Part shown: positions 48,660-61,731 of the stretch, in pieces
Numbering within the stretch: position 1 is the first letter of the stretch
Layout of the letters: each line of letters starts with the position of its first letter
Origin: Sphagnum magellanicum
Lineage: Eukaryota; Streptophyta; Sphagnopsida; Sphagnales; Sphagnaceae
Direction: 5' to 3'
Length of the DNA stretch: 64,000 bases
NCBI GenBank assembly: GCA_021904315.1
Contig: CM038910.1
Coordinates: 19,964,001-20,028,000, forward strand
The notes under the pieces: model-generated
What the model saw: the letters and a program-made list of their open reading frames with translations, nothing else
Told to the model about the DNA's origin: nothing
Database searches by the model: none
Program-made: the position numbers and the translations under genes

Positions 48660-49385
48660 AGTGATTGTGAGCCTAATCTTGTGCTGTTGATGCATCCCAC
48701 CCTCTTTTGCTGTCTATGGGATTCAATGATGCTCTTATGTGGCTATGGGTACCTTGTGATGAGGTATTCATCAATTGGTAGTTGCCAGAGCCTAGCAGGT
48801 GCACTTCAAGCAGAAGGTATCTGTAGAATAAGGAAGGGACAGCAGCAGAACCGTGGGTTTGGTCAGAAATGGTGAGGTTTAAAGTAACCTGCAAGTACAC
48901 TAGCATTCAACTGGGCCATAAAACTCAGAAAACCATCAATTTATGGCTTTCTGAGTTTCACCGTCTTTTATACTTCATCAGCGCCTCCATATAGTTTCTC
49001 TGTTCCTACCATTACAGCTACTACGATTCCTCTTTTATACTTCATCAGCGCCTCCATATATTTTCTCTGGTCCTACCTATACAGCTACTACGACCTACAC
49101 AAGTGATTGTGAGCCTAGTCTTGTGCTGTTGATGCATCCCACCCTCTTTTGCTGTCTATGGGATTCAATGATGCTCTTATGTGGCTATGGGTATTCAATT
49201 GGGCCATAAAACTCAGAAAACCATCAATTTATGGTTTTCTAAGTTTCATCGTCTTTTATACTTCATCAGTGCCTCCATATATTTTCTCTATTCCTACCAA
49301 TACAGCTATTACGATTCCTCTTTCATACTTCATCAGCGCCTCCATATATTTTCTCTGGTCCTACCTATACAGCTACTATGACCTC
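48660..49385. repeat. Nested tandem duplication downstream of RPS21
   Basis: The block GTGATTGTGAGCCTAATCTT...GGCTATGGG at 48661-48750 recurs at 49102-49191, and the ATTCAACTGGGCCATAAAAC block at 48905 recurs at 49194. The second copy lacks about 150 bp between the two blocks. Inside each copy a unit of about 65 bp, starting CTTTTATACTTCATCAGCGC, is itself repeated twice (near 48965, 49030, 49253, 49318). Confidence 0.85.
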
Positions 49386-49409
49386 CATAACTCCTATAAT
49401 TCCTCATGA

Positions 49410-50060
49410 ACCTTGTGCATTAAATGTTGAATTTCAACGTTTCAAACTATGTTGTGACATGTAGTGTCGTGATGTATAGTATTGTAAGGGTGTAAATCCA
49501 TAGTAAACTCTACTAAACAAAAAGATTAAAACCAATCAAAAGTAGAAAACTAATCAACCCAAAAGAAATGCACACACATTATATACAATGCACAAGAGGA
49601 GGTTGAGATGAAATTTTCATGTATCCCCCCAAGACCTGAGCCAGGGAAAGTGTGGCATGGTTTGAGTAGAAATCAAAATGCTGCAGGAGAACGTGACGAA
49701 CAATATCAATTGCCAGTGGGGACTTAAATGAGCTTCAGCTAGAGACAAAATAGATGGTATCCACCATTATAATTATCGCAAAGCAGCATCTAATCAACAT
49801 TGTTTGTCCTTGACACACTTGACATGGATAATCAAGTGGAGGAATCTAAGTTGATGTGATGATGGTAGGATCTAAGTTCAGTATGTGGTAGGGCGCACAG
49901 TTTTTGGATTGATCCCGAATTGTGCGTTCGTTAATTCCTTACAATTCCAACACATCTGAAGGCCTGATCACCTTAATCCTCAAGATAATGCAACCAGAAG
50001 AAGTGTCCAAAGTATCATTAAGTTGCCATTGGAAATACACAAAGTCGCCAACATCAAATT
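49410..50060. other. Intergenic DNA next to the gypsy fossil
   Basis: No gene seen. It may include the decayed 3' end of the gypsy element, but no LTR partner was found near 57000. Confidence 0.4.
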
Positions 50061-53000
50061 GTCTCATCTTAGGTTTGTAATTGCCACCTTGTGTGTGTGC
50101 ATACCATAAGGTGTCTTGATGTTATGTAATGGACAAGTTCTCCATGGCCATGGGCATAACCCTCCTGAATAGAAGTGCCTTTTTTGCAATGACCCTAGCC
50201 CAAGTGGTTGGGGAGTCCAAGTCCTTAACCTGGTCCATTTGAGTAGCAATGGAAGAGGGTGGAATGGGATGTCTCCCAAAAAATAGAAAGTAAGGAGAGA
50301 AATGAGACAAAGAGGCGTGTTTAAACATCCTATAACCCATGGCAATGTAAAGTAAGGCCAAGTCCCAATCCTCTTTGTTCCTAAAAGAGGCGTGTTTAAA
50401 CATCCTATAACCCATGGCAATGTAAAGTAAGGCCAAGTCCCAATCCTCTTTATTCCTAATGAGGCAAATATTCCAAAGTCCCTTCTTGCATGTCTAAACC
50501 ATCTTCTTTGCAAAGCCATCAACTTGGGGATGATACCTTAAAGTCCGGCAATGGTTAATGAGAGCATGGTTAAATAAGTTTTGAAATTTTCTTCTAAATT
50601 TTGATCCTTGATCAGTAAAGCATTCAGCACAAGCCCCAAACCTACTTAAGACGTGTTATAAGAAAGCCCGGCTGGTGTTGTGTGATGACTTGTCCAGTAA
50701 AACAACAAGCTCCACCCATTTTGAAAAACGTTCAATCATAATCATGATGTAGACATTACCCCTGGAGGTCTATGATAACTCTCTAGCTAAATCACAAGAC
50801 CAGCGATAAAACATGCCCTGAATAGGGAGTGGAAAAAACATGAGTTGTCGAAAGGGAAAGGAAGTTCTCATTCTATCACATTATCCACACCTAGCAATGA
50901 CATCTCGAACTTGAACATACATACTTTTCCAATGGTAATGAAAAGTGAAAAGGTTCTAAGTACGCTTAATTCCAAAGTGTCCAAACTCCGAATGTACTTT
51001 CTAAATAAGACCAGGTCGTTCATGTGGTGGAAGAACCACTTTGTTGCCTTGTAGTAAGCATTGGATGAGGTGATTGTCCTTCCATGAATAGCGTTTGGAT
51101 CGCTATTGTATGCAATCCTAATGACTTGATGTAACTAAAGGAGGGTATTCCCCATGCTGAAAAAACCTCAGAATTTCCAAGTCCTCCCATATATCCACAA
51201 TGGGATGCTCAACCAAGTTACATTGCAATAATGCAAGACAACTAAATGCATAAGATACATGTACTACTAGAATCTAATCAAAGTTTTGCTTAGCTCTAAA
51301 AAATCTTCAAAGGTAATGAGGGGTCTCCATGACACGGTATCTGCATTCTAATGTGTAATACCAAGTCAGTGAATAACCTTGAACTCATACTCCTGAAGTA
51401 TAAACGCCCAACGAGCTAACTTACCATTAAGCTTGTCATTGGTCATCAACCACTTGATAGGCTAGTGGTCAATATACAAAGTGAACTCGGTGCCATAAAG
51501 ATAAGGCCTAAAATGTATGACGACCCATACAACATCAAAACTACTCTTTTATATGAAGAGTAGTTGCTCTCAACCTTGTTGTTATTTTGGGATGCATAGG
51601 CGATAACATATTCCTTGCATTCTTCATCAAATTGGCCAAAAATAGCACCAATACCAAGAACACTTTAGTTAGTGTGTAGAATGAAGACCTTACTGAAATC
51701 ATGTCTTCTTAGAATGGGGAACTTTGAAAGTTTTTCCTTAAGTGTGTCGAAAGCTTCCTAAGCCTTTTTATTCCATGTCCAAACAACATCCTTTTTTAAC
51801 AATGCATAAAAAAGATGAGTAATAGTATTGAAGTTTTGGACATAAATCATGTAGTAATTACATAGTTTGATGAAGTTCCTCAAAGTGTGAACATTAATAG
51901 GATTAGGTATCTCCAAAATGGCTACTATTTTGGCCCAATGAACCATAATACCATTTAGCAAAATTTTATGTTGAAGGTAGATTAGTGAAGTGACAACATT
52001 CACACTTTTTAGGATGGATCTTCATATTGATGTGGAACCTCTTGAATAATTCCTCAAGATGAGCCAAGTGTTGTTGGAGTCCCTTGCTATGCACTAGTAT
52101 GTCATCTATGTAGCACTTCAGGAAATCTGCCCCTTCGAAAACTTTAATCCATGATTCGTTGAAAGAAGACAAGTGCATTCTTCAATCCAAAAGGCATCAC
52201 AAGCCATTCCCACAACTTGTTGCTTCCATGGAGTGTCATTTTCTTGCAATCCTTTGCAGCGAACACAATCTAGTTGAAGTCTTGCCTTAGACCCATAATT
52301 ATGAAGATGTTTGAATCTCCAATGTTATTAAACAGTTCTTCAAGGATGGGCATGGGGTACCTGTCTTGAGGTGTAACCAAGTTCAAAGGCTTATAATCCC
52401 TGCACATCCTTTTTTCAATCCATAATCCAATTCAAATTTTTTTTGCTAACATTACTATAGCGGTTGCGAAATCTTAGCTTGATGGCTGAATGAGACCAAC
52501 TTCATGGAACTCTTTGCATATTTCATCTACAAGTTCCCATTCATGCTTGCTCAACCTATGCCTCCTCCGATAAATGGGTGTCTCATCTATAAGGTCTATA
52601 AAGAATTGCATGGTCTTACACCTACCTAAGTTTTTCATTGAGAATGCGAACACATTCTCATACTTAATTAACAAGTCTATGACATGGTGTCTGTCCTTCT
52701 TGGTGAATTGGTTCCCCATAACGAAAGGGTAGTTAGAAACACATGGAGTGGAATTGGAAAATGTGTTTGAAAAACCTGATGTATTAGGTTTTCCATTATC
52801 CAATTGTGCAAATTCATAGAAGGTTATAATTGTTTCTCTAGAAGTTGATGTACCTCTAAGTGTATCAAAAACAACTTGAGTCAAATTACATGGTACCTCC
52901 TCCCCCCCAAACTAAAAGTGAAATGTAAAATGTTCAAAATAGGTAAATGTACTTGGTTGGGGTGCCATATAGTCGCATCACGAGAACTACATGTTAATTG

Positions 53001-56000
53001 AATAAATGCTAGTGTTGTGTACATTTGAAAAGGTACACATGTTACCAACAACCATGTAAGGGAATCAGGCCCATGCCTCTCCCTAGTAGAGCATTACGCT
53101 CTAATTTAGTCACCTTGGTGTGACTAATAGTGCCAATTTGGAACCCCATAGCCCTTTCTCTTTCTTCTAGACTTGGTTCCTCCCAAGTGACTAAAGCATG
53201 ACGATACATTAGGCCTAGTCCATCTCCTTGAAAGGCATGTGCTCTTAGGAGGGAGACAAAGGTGGGCCAAGCACCTCTTGGTTTTCCTATTGTGTTCGCA
53301 CGAAACCAAAAAGGTTTCACTTGCTTCGTAACTGGTTGGCAGGAGCTCTGATCATCCAATACATGAGAAACTTGCAGGTTAGGGTCCCTGATGGTGTATC
53401 TCAGAGCCAATTGCAAAATTGAAAGTGGTGCAAGGTTGGTCCACCAATTGCGTAACCGGTGCGCATAAGAACCGCATTGTGTCGCATTGAGTAGGATTGG
53501 TTCTCCAAGGTAATGCTTGACCAGTGTGTACTGCTCCTAGACTTTCTCCTTCTAGTCAAATTGAGAAAGGGTGTTCTCAATTACATAACCAAACGTAGGA
53601 GAAATGGATTGAGCCTAAGTGATCAATCGTACCATGTCCGTGAAGAGATTGGATCTTATGTCACTTAAGCCTTCTCCAAATCCAATCACTAAAAATCCTT
53701 GACATTCCCAACTTGAAATGATGAAGTCCATGGGGCCAAATAATTCGATATGCTTCTTCTGAATTAGTTGTATGTCAAAGGGTAAGAAAGTGAAACTCGC
53801 CTTCCATGTAGTGGTTGCAAACTATTGCGAAAATCTGGTTATGAACTCCATCATTCTCAATGCTGCCACTTACATTGCAATAAGATGTCTACGTAGAAAT
53901 ACCTCCAAACCACCATCCTTGACTACAGGGCTTTGAGACCTGTACCAATACCACCAAAGAATTCTAGTAATGTAATCCCCTCCTTAGGCGGTGTCTAGGT
54001 GATTAACTAACGAAGTACTAGCTTAATCAATTCGCCATAGCTTTCCATGTTTTCAAAACTAATCAGAGCTTTGATCGAGGGCTCGTGGGTTGCTTTGAAC
54101 TTCTATAAAACATTTGATCCATGTTGAATGTCAGTAGGAAACCCCTTCAAACTTTCAGTAGCTTGGGCGTAAGTTGTCTCCTCTTCATCTACCTCTATCC
54201 ATTCATGGTTAGCTTGTTGGATGTAGGAAATGGTGTGTGTCTCCTTGAACATACAATGGTGAACCATAGGACTATGGTTCCCATGTAAATCAAGGGGTAT
54301 GTATCCCAAGTGGTGGCCATTAGTCTCCCAATCCACTCAATAATACGCATGTTTAAACTAGTTGTCAATTGTGAAACCTAGTGGAAACATGGCCTCTTGC
54401 CCAATGAACACATCGTAACTACTGGCATTGGTGACTAAACATCTAACCTATAGGCAAAGCTCATAATCTGTACCTTCATTGAAATCTAATGCAATCTAAT
54501 CTTTCCCAAAGTACCTCCTCTAGGCTCCCACTACCGGTGCGAATTTGCCACATAGATTTTTGTAATTTAAAGTCGAGCATGCCCATCTTCTTAGCAAATT
54601 GAACACCAAGAATCATTGGTTGGGCACCTATATCAAGATGTACCACTTTGGGTGTATGTCCTCCCACTTGGATTGCTAACTTAATATTGTTGACAATGGC
54701 AACTCTGATGGTGATGGAAATTTTTTCATTAGGAACCACCTTCGGAAATGAGTGAGAGACTTTGTGAAGAGAATGGCTATCCACAACGCCTTTGTTGAAT
54801 AACAAATCCATAAGTGAAGTGTTCTTAGCTTCCTCCTTATATGTGAATGTATAATCAAAGGTAAAAGAGCCCACTAGTTTAACCATGCTAGAACTAGTGA
54901 CTAGATCACGAACGCCATCTATAACACATGAACCAATTGAGTGTCTCTCCAAGGTGTTGGATGGGACCTTTTGTAGCATGTGGATTAGGGATTGGTAGAA
55001 GACCTGATGTAGTGTTCAAGATATCCTTTAGTACTATAATTATATCCTTGGTGTTTAGCTTCAAATCTTGGAAATTAAACAATGGTGTATTCATAAGCTT
55101 TTGCGCCACTTCACGCATTTGAAATTGGCACTCTATAAGATGATCAATAGAAAATTGTGTATTTTCTTAATGTATGTATATGTATTCCTTAAACACGATT
55201 TGATGCCCTAACAGCTTGTGGTGTAATAATCTCTTCCCCCCTCGCCAACAAGGTGTGTTTTTCTTTTATGTTAAGAAGACAAAATAATTGTGGCATGATT
55301 GCTCGGGCTCCTCTAGCCTTGGTAATACGACTTGAGCTAGATGTGAGTCCATCAATCTAAATTACCTGCCTAGTCGCAAAAACTCTGGTTGCCACAATAG
55401 CCTTTTATGTCGCGAAATAGGAAAGGCAAAAAAAAGTAGCAAATTTTAATGTGAGATTAGAATTGTGTGCACTAGAAAGAACATACTCCCCAAACATGGC
55501 ATCATGTGAGAGGCCATAGAACGACCTAGGAGGTCCTTCCCACAATCTTGAACCCTATACAAGTTGGGCATGATTAGTTAGTTAGGAAGACTTATATTTT
55601 AGATTAATAAGTTGGGCCCTCAATGATTCAAGTCCATTTTGCAAAGTTTGAACTTGAGTAGCATGTGCTTGAAGCACCTCCCTCTTATCAATATTGTGCT
55701 ACTTCTTCTTAGCATTCTTATTGGAATTACCTTTAGTGGGGAAAACCTGAATGGAAGATTGAATTGCCTTGGCTTTTGGTTAAGGGGCAGCGGAAGACGT
55801 TAACAGATTTTGATGTGGTAATTGAAATTGTTTCCGTTCCGGGAACTTGGCAAAACAAACAGCTTCATGGTGTCCCTCTTTCTCACAATAATCACATAAA
55901 AGATCTTCAAAAAGAATGTTGCACTCATTAGCTTTGTGGGTAGGATTACCATAATAGTTACAAAAAGGTAGGATTGGTGTTGTAGAGTGCATCACTTTAG

Positions 56001-57000
56001 CCCTTGAAAAAGAACATGATGATTTGGTTGGCGCACTTGTGAAGGTTAAGGCTTTGAACGTGATGGAGGCTTCATTGTACTGGCCTCATAGTGTGCATGA
56101 AATAGTTCCAGCTTTTATAAATGTTATACACATCTAGCAAAATGTATGAATTTCCAAATTCTACAAAAACGTGTTGTAAAACTTATGCATGGAATGTCGG
56201 AGTGCTTTCGAACAAACAAAGATACCGATGGGCAGCTTCCAGGTTTGTGATACTCTGAGTATCCTCTTTGAGCTTAAGAAGCCTTTTGTAGAGCATTTTG
56301 AGGGTTTCATCCTTTTGTCGAAAAAAGGTGGCGAGTTACAGAATTTTTTCAGAACTCTTGACTGAAAATTCCAACTCAAGAACTTGAAAAAATTCCCCCA
56401 CTAAATGAACAAAAGTTGGTGCATCAATGATGGGAAGAATGTTTGTGGTAGTAACAATGAGTTGTTGAGGAGAAAGGTTTACTGAAGTTGGTACCAGATT
56501 TGGATTATTGGGCATAGTCCCATGATGTGCAATGGCAACTTGCAGTGTAGCTTAAGAAGGGGTGGCGATGGTTGTGGCATAAACTAGATTGGGGATTTGA
56601 GTGACACTCAAAATCCTTGGAGAATATTGCTCGTAGACATCTAATGCCTCATAGTGCACATAACAGGCCAGTTGTTTGAATGTAAACACTTCAATGTAAT
56701 TAACGCCATACTTGAGTTCCAATTCACAAACCATAGTTGAGAAAGTTATTTTGAACTCCCTCAAAAAAATGGTACATGGCCTTCCGTTGAACTTCTCAAT
56801 TCTCCTGGAAGAATTGTTGACCTCCATGGTGTATATGGGTGTAGAGGTAACGACTTACAACAGAATAAACGATGATGGTGTGAAAGTAGGTGCATCAACA
56901 GGCGTACTTCACTGATTAACCCTTCCAAATGGACTTTGATGTACCGTTGTTGTAATATAACCTGAACTTGAATTCCTAGTAGGAGTTGTATTAGATGACG
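50060..57000 (-). mobile_element. Ty3/gypsy retrotransposon fossil
   Basis: Gypsy order on the minus strand: gag traces at about 56830-56160, paired zinc-knuckle-like motifs near 55990-55780 (CNYYGNPTHKANEC and CDYCEKEGHHEAVC), protease-like region near 54980-54480, an unusual methyltransferase-like module at 53416-53042, reverse transcriptase at about 52880-52000 (CYIDDILVHSKG), RNase H at about 51980-51400 and integrase at about 50900-50100. It is broken many times and LTRs could not be recognised, so it is old. Confidence 0.85.
50311..50460. repeat. 75-bp tandem duplication within the gypsy fossil
   Basis: GAGGCGTGTTTAAACATCC begins at 50312 and again at 50387, followed by nearly identical DNA in both copies. 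The near identity suggests it arose after the element had already decayed. Confidence 0.85.
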
Positions 57001-57091
57001 ATGGCACTCTAAACGTTTGATGGTACCATCATGAAAATTGTGAGCTCATAGAAATCGGCTCAAATGATTGTGTGTTACTTCATATCTGATA

Positions 57092-57160
57092 CCTTGGCTC
57101 TAGCTTAATGGTAGTGCTTTCATCATCCAAGGACATGGCTTTGTCCCATGCCCCAAAATT
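57092..57160 (+). repeat. tRNA-like SINE head
   Basis: TAGCTTAATGGTAGTGCTTT fits an A box; a B-box-like GGCTTTGTCCCATGCC follows about 40 bp later. Comparable to the minus-strand pattern at 31138-31205. No intact tRNA is claimed. Confidence 0.35.
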
Positions 57161-57199
57161 TTTTAGAAATATAAAGCATTATATACGATTTGAAGAATA

Positions 57200-59290
57200 T
57201 AATATCGAATACGTATGTATGTAGTACATACAATTTGAAAAATATGGCATGTCAATAGGGATGAACAACGATGGACGGACGTCAATGGACGGAAATCGGA
57301 TGAAAATCCAACAAAAATTTGACGAATGGATGTCAGATGAACTCACAGCATTGCAACAATGGCAGGTCGTAACACTCATGGCGTTACAACAATGGCGAGC
57401 CACAACGCAACGGATGCCGAGTTATAACTTGCAGAGTTGTAAATTGCCTAGGAGTTTTAACGTGCAAAAACAACAATATTTTATTTTATTTTATTTTTCT
57501 TCTTATTTGCCTCCGGCAACTTCAAGAGTCTTCAAGGCTCCTCTTGTGTTTGAAAGAAAGAGAGAATTTTTTTTTTTTTTCAAAACCTCGTCTGCTCCAA
57601 GATATATCATTCCCCCATTTGGTCTTGCTTTTCCCATCTCCTCCAATCCCGGCTCTATTGGTTGGTAGAGGTGTAAGAACACAAGCTCCCTCTAACCGCA
57701 ACAACAACACTAGCAACAACACCAGCAACAAAAGAAATTTGAGAACTCAAAGCGAAGAGAAATTTGTCGCTTTGAACATTAAGGAATAGAGAACAATTTT
57801 ACTAGAATTAAATTATAAAAAAAGACAGAAAATGTAATGTATGTAAATGGTGGCCGTGCAATAACCGTCGTGAGCATCTAGAAATTCAATCTAACTATGG
57901 AAGAAACTCTCCTTGACAAAGGAATTCTAAAAAAGCTAACAAGAGAAGGGAAGAACTTGACCTTTTATATAGCCACCAACAAGCTAAAACCCTAAACAAG
58001 CCATGACCCTAAAACACATAATAGTGTACAATAACCTAAGAACGTACATTAACCCTAAAAGGCATGAGTGGCATGCCCGTAACTAGCCATCGTGTATGAG
58101 GCCATGCATGACAATTGAGATTTATTGAAATAGTATGGCCTGTGCCATTGGCCCAAGTGTGAACCCATTATAAAATAGAGAAACTCAACATGTGAACATT
58201 GTATTGCAAATTTTTGAACAGCCAAATATGAAAGGAAATCATGTTTGATCGATAAGCCTTCAAATGTTACCATGTTCTCAACTGATTTTTCCTTCCAAAA
58301 CATTGTTTTTTGGAATTTTTGGAATTTTCAACAGCAAAAATCACTTAAAAATCAGTATTTCCAACATTCTGAATTCAAATCTTGCCAAATAAATTCCATT
58401 AAATCCTGCTCATCAAGATCTTTCCAATAACAACAAAGGCACATTCCAATTCTTCTAAAATTTTCAGCCACGATTTAATTTAATTTTCAGTGAAGAAATC
58501 ATTCAATATTCAAGAACTTCTACACCACAAGTCCTAATGCCATGAAACCAAGCTGATGCAGCCCTCCTCCTTGAGAGCTTTCCAAAGACACCAAGAGCAC
58601 AATCTGAATCATCCCCATTCGGTGGATCTTATCAGTACAAACAAAACAAACAAACTACCTTGCTTCATAGAAAGATTTCATTACTTTCTGGAAAGCATGG
58701 GAAAGGCCCAATTGTTGAAAGGAGGCCCAAACATGGTGAACTTAATGAATTCCTAATGTCTGAATTTGTTTGAAGGATCTTGGGTCAGAAGTTGTCCTCT
58801 CCATAAGGGACACGAGACCAAGTGGATGTATCAGTATCCAGGTAATACTGTTCTAACCATATTTTAAGAATTTCAGTGTAATCCGGACTGGTGACACAAG
58901 CCAATGTTCATCAAGGCATGCCAAGAAGTCAACTTGAATTCAGTGTGCACAAGGGTTTCCAGTCTGCTGGCACTGGCAGCAGAGCACATGAGCTGATCTT
59001 CCTACTGGTTTGGCTGCTGCTGGGATCTCAGCCTAGTCTTGTGCTCTAATTGTATCCCACACTGATACAACACTTTAAAAGACTTGCTGGACACATCCAT
59101 ATCTTGATGTTTACAATACAATAAATTTACAGTGGATTGAAAGAAAGACATAGTCAAACTTCTCTATACACAATGGGGCCTCTGGAAGGAAAGAGCACAG
59201 CAACCTGTGTCTCCAGTATATTTTGATTGTTATTTATAGAAAAAACCCTCCAGAACAGCCCATGAATCTCTAGCTCAGTCTAAACTCAAC
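57200..59290. other. Intergenic DNA downstream of the reticulon gene
   Basis: No exon recognised. Frames at 57249-57668 and 57544-57789 are low-complexity. The part near 59290 should be the reticulon 3' UTR. A line at 59030-59065 (GCCTAGTCTTGTGCT, then GTATCCCACACTG) resembles the duplicated block at 48661 and 49102. Confidence 0.45.
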
Positions 59291-59299
59291 TTCACCCAC

Positions 59300-61693
59300 C
59301 TACTGGATCTTCTTCTCTTTCACAGGGGCCTTGGGAATCTTGCTGAAAACATTCTCATCCAGCTTCTTGTAGTGAGCCTGTGCCTGTTCACTTATTCTAT
59401 TTGCATGATGATCAATAACATCCTCATACTTATCATAAATAAATGGCACAATCAGAGCCAAGACAATACCTGGTTCCAAGAGCAGGCGGACATGGTCAGA
59501 ATTAGACAGTAACAGATGTTGTCTCACTTTTGTTAGGGCAATTTGAACTAGATTCAAACAGAAACTCAAGACATGGAAAAAGTTGACCTTCTTACAACCA
59601 TGAAATGGTTTTTGTGTTAGCCAATTCTTTGACCAATTTCCAGATAAAAGGGCAACAAAACCTAGAAAGATTGGGCAATAGACTGCTTACAAATATAGAT
59701 GAGAGTCAAGAGGTTGAACCAGCTGGCAACAGTGGAGACAATCCATAACACAGCAATAACCTACATAGCACAGGAACGTTCCCAGATTGGTAACAATGGC
59801 TTGAAAGTATAACCAAGTTTTTGACTAAATTGACAGCAACAAATTTGTCAAGGGAAAAGTCTGATTCACATCAAGCACCTTCAAGAAAAGCTTGAAATCT
59901 TTGCCAAGGGCTACATCATGGGCAATTGCCAAAGCCTTGTTTAATTCCAGGCGAACTGAGCTAGCTGTACTGAGGACAAAATCCTCAGACAAAGACAGCT
60001 CTGGCAAAGGAGGAGGGGCCCTGTACATATACAACAAACCTTAGCAGATCAACAAGCCGTTATCCACCAGCAAGCCCACAAAATTCCCACATTCTAAACT
60101 GTGAACCCCGAACAAGGCTTTGATTAGATACATTCCTATTCATGAACCATACAGAGTCAAAAGAGCTCACGAATACTAGTTCATCCCTGATAAGAACCAA
60201 CAAGAGTATGATCAGTGCTGGGAGAAGGACCTGTTAAGTAAAGCTGCCACGTTTGACCATACAAAAAGGATAACCACCAGAAACAGTGTAACATTAGAGA
60301 CAATTGACAACACTGTATATCCCGTCTTCTCCAGCAAAATCCATGCAAGAGTTGCTCCCACCAAGAGACCGATAGAAAGGTGCTTCTTCCTCCACAGTAG
60401 CACATCAGCAGCTGCAAGGATATTCAGTCCCAGATTACCATACAGAGTGGTTGTGCCACATCCTTTTGAGAAAACATCAATGTACTATCTTTCCTGCTGC
60501 TTCCCACTCTTCTCTAAAAACCATAAAACCCCAGAGGCTACAAGAACAGAGGAGGCATCATTTACACAAACATAGCTATCTAGGTCTATGCATGGCAGTT
60601 CTGTACACAGACACGGCTTTAAAAAAAGAAGAGTCTTCAGATAGAGAACACATATTAGGCTGATTTCAGAGAGAACTCCACAAAAACATGTAACCCAACC
60701 AAACAAGTGTTGTCAGTTCCAGCCACAAACACAAACAAAATGAGTGGCATTGTAACTTTGCGAGTGTTATTTCCAAAGTATAATATGACCACCTTCCTGG
60801 TGAATGGCAATGACTCCCTGCCATTACTCCTGACATCATCAGCTCCCAGTATTAGGGCAAGATAAAAGTATATAACAATCTGCTCAAAACTTGGTGTAAG
60901 CAATTGTACAGAAATCTGCATCAAGAGGTTCTATTGTATGCCCAGAAGCTATGGAAATTGATCATGATGTTAAGTTGCATTCAGGAGGCATGGCTAATTT
61001 GAAAAAAACAACAGTATCCTCATTCAAGCTGCAATAAGCTTGTGACCAGAAGCTTCATTTTCACTTTAGCTTGTACCTGAACAAGATAGCATCTAAGCCA
61101 AAGGGAAAGGGATAGAGAAAAAGATAAAGCATCAACTTCTCTATGTCTGGGTACTCCAAACGGGTGGATGGATTGTCATTATTGTTTTCAAGGCTTGAAA
61201 ATAACCTGTTAAGCAACATGCACACCAGACAAAGAGATTCTTCCACACAAAAGAATGTGTGGAAGTCAACAATACACACAAATTCACGCCTAAATAGAGA
61301 ACATCACTTGAATTTGTCATTCCTGTTTTATTTTTGCTGTCCCCCACCTACTGATATACTACAGTTCTGCAAATTAAAGCATCAGAGCAGAAGTAGCTGA
61401 ATTTTGATTCCAACACCAAGAAAACTAACTCAGAAAATGATTAATGCATAAATCTGATGTTGCCAAGCACCAGAACACATCATCAGTGCCAGATGTCAAA
61501 AGGAATACAGAGGAAGCTTACTTGTACCACCACCAAGAACCTGGTGAACAGGCTGTTTCCTGCCAAAAAGTCGAGGAGTGCTTGCATACTTATCAGCAGG
61601 GGCAGGCTGATTGGCAGGAATGTTTGCTGCATTATTCATTACTGCAGCCACTGTCTCTGCCACAGCTGCATCTGCAGGTGGTTGCTCTGACAT
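59300..61693 (-). CDS. RTNLB: Reticulon-like protein (plant RTNLB type), 5 exons, 244 aa
   Basis: ER membrane protein that bends tubules through hydrophobic hairpins. Exons in transcript order: 61693-61522, 60411-60231, 60020-59879, 59760-59691, 59469-59300; all joins keep frame with GT-AG sites. The N-terminal 55 residues are Ala/Pro-rich and cytosolic. The reticulon domain begins at HQVLGGG and runs to the end: first hairpin LSIGLLVGATLAWILLE plus LFLVVILFVWSNVAALL, a 65-residue hydrophilic loop (LSEDFVLSTASSVRLELNKA), second hairpin VIAVLWIVSTVASWFNLLTL plus ICIVLALIVPFIY, then DKYEDVID. The tail KEKKIQ is charged, as usual, although it lacks a classic C-terminal KKxx. The exon 1 donor was placed at GTAAGC rather than the GTACAA seven bases earlier because only that keeps frame with exon 2. 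The length is typical for plants. Confidence 0.94.
60800..60862 (-). repeat. Possible two-hairpin repeat, copy F, in reticulon intron 1
   Basis: Minus strand: ACTGGGAGCTGATGATGTCA followed by GGGAGTCATTGCC. It shares the GGGAGCTGATGA core and a GGGAGTCAT downstream with copies C to E, but the hairpin arms are weak. It is again sense to its host gene. Confidence 0.3.
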
Positions 61694-61731
61694 CTTGCTT
61701 CAGAACCTTCTCAATCAAGCAGAGAACTGCA

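Noticed and set aside
48751-48903. The 150-bp gap between the two tandem blocks as a removed intron
   Set aside because: The junction in the shorter copy (GGGTATTCAA) keeps the GT that splicing would remove, so a plain deletion explains it better.
57092-57160. A functional tRNA gene
   Set aside because: The box pattern is present but the arms do not pair into a cloverleaf and no anticodon loop can be placed.
49480-58200. LTRs flanking the gypsy fossil
   Set aside because: I compared the DNA on both sides by eye and found no convincing direct repeat; the ends therefore remain approximate.
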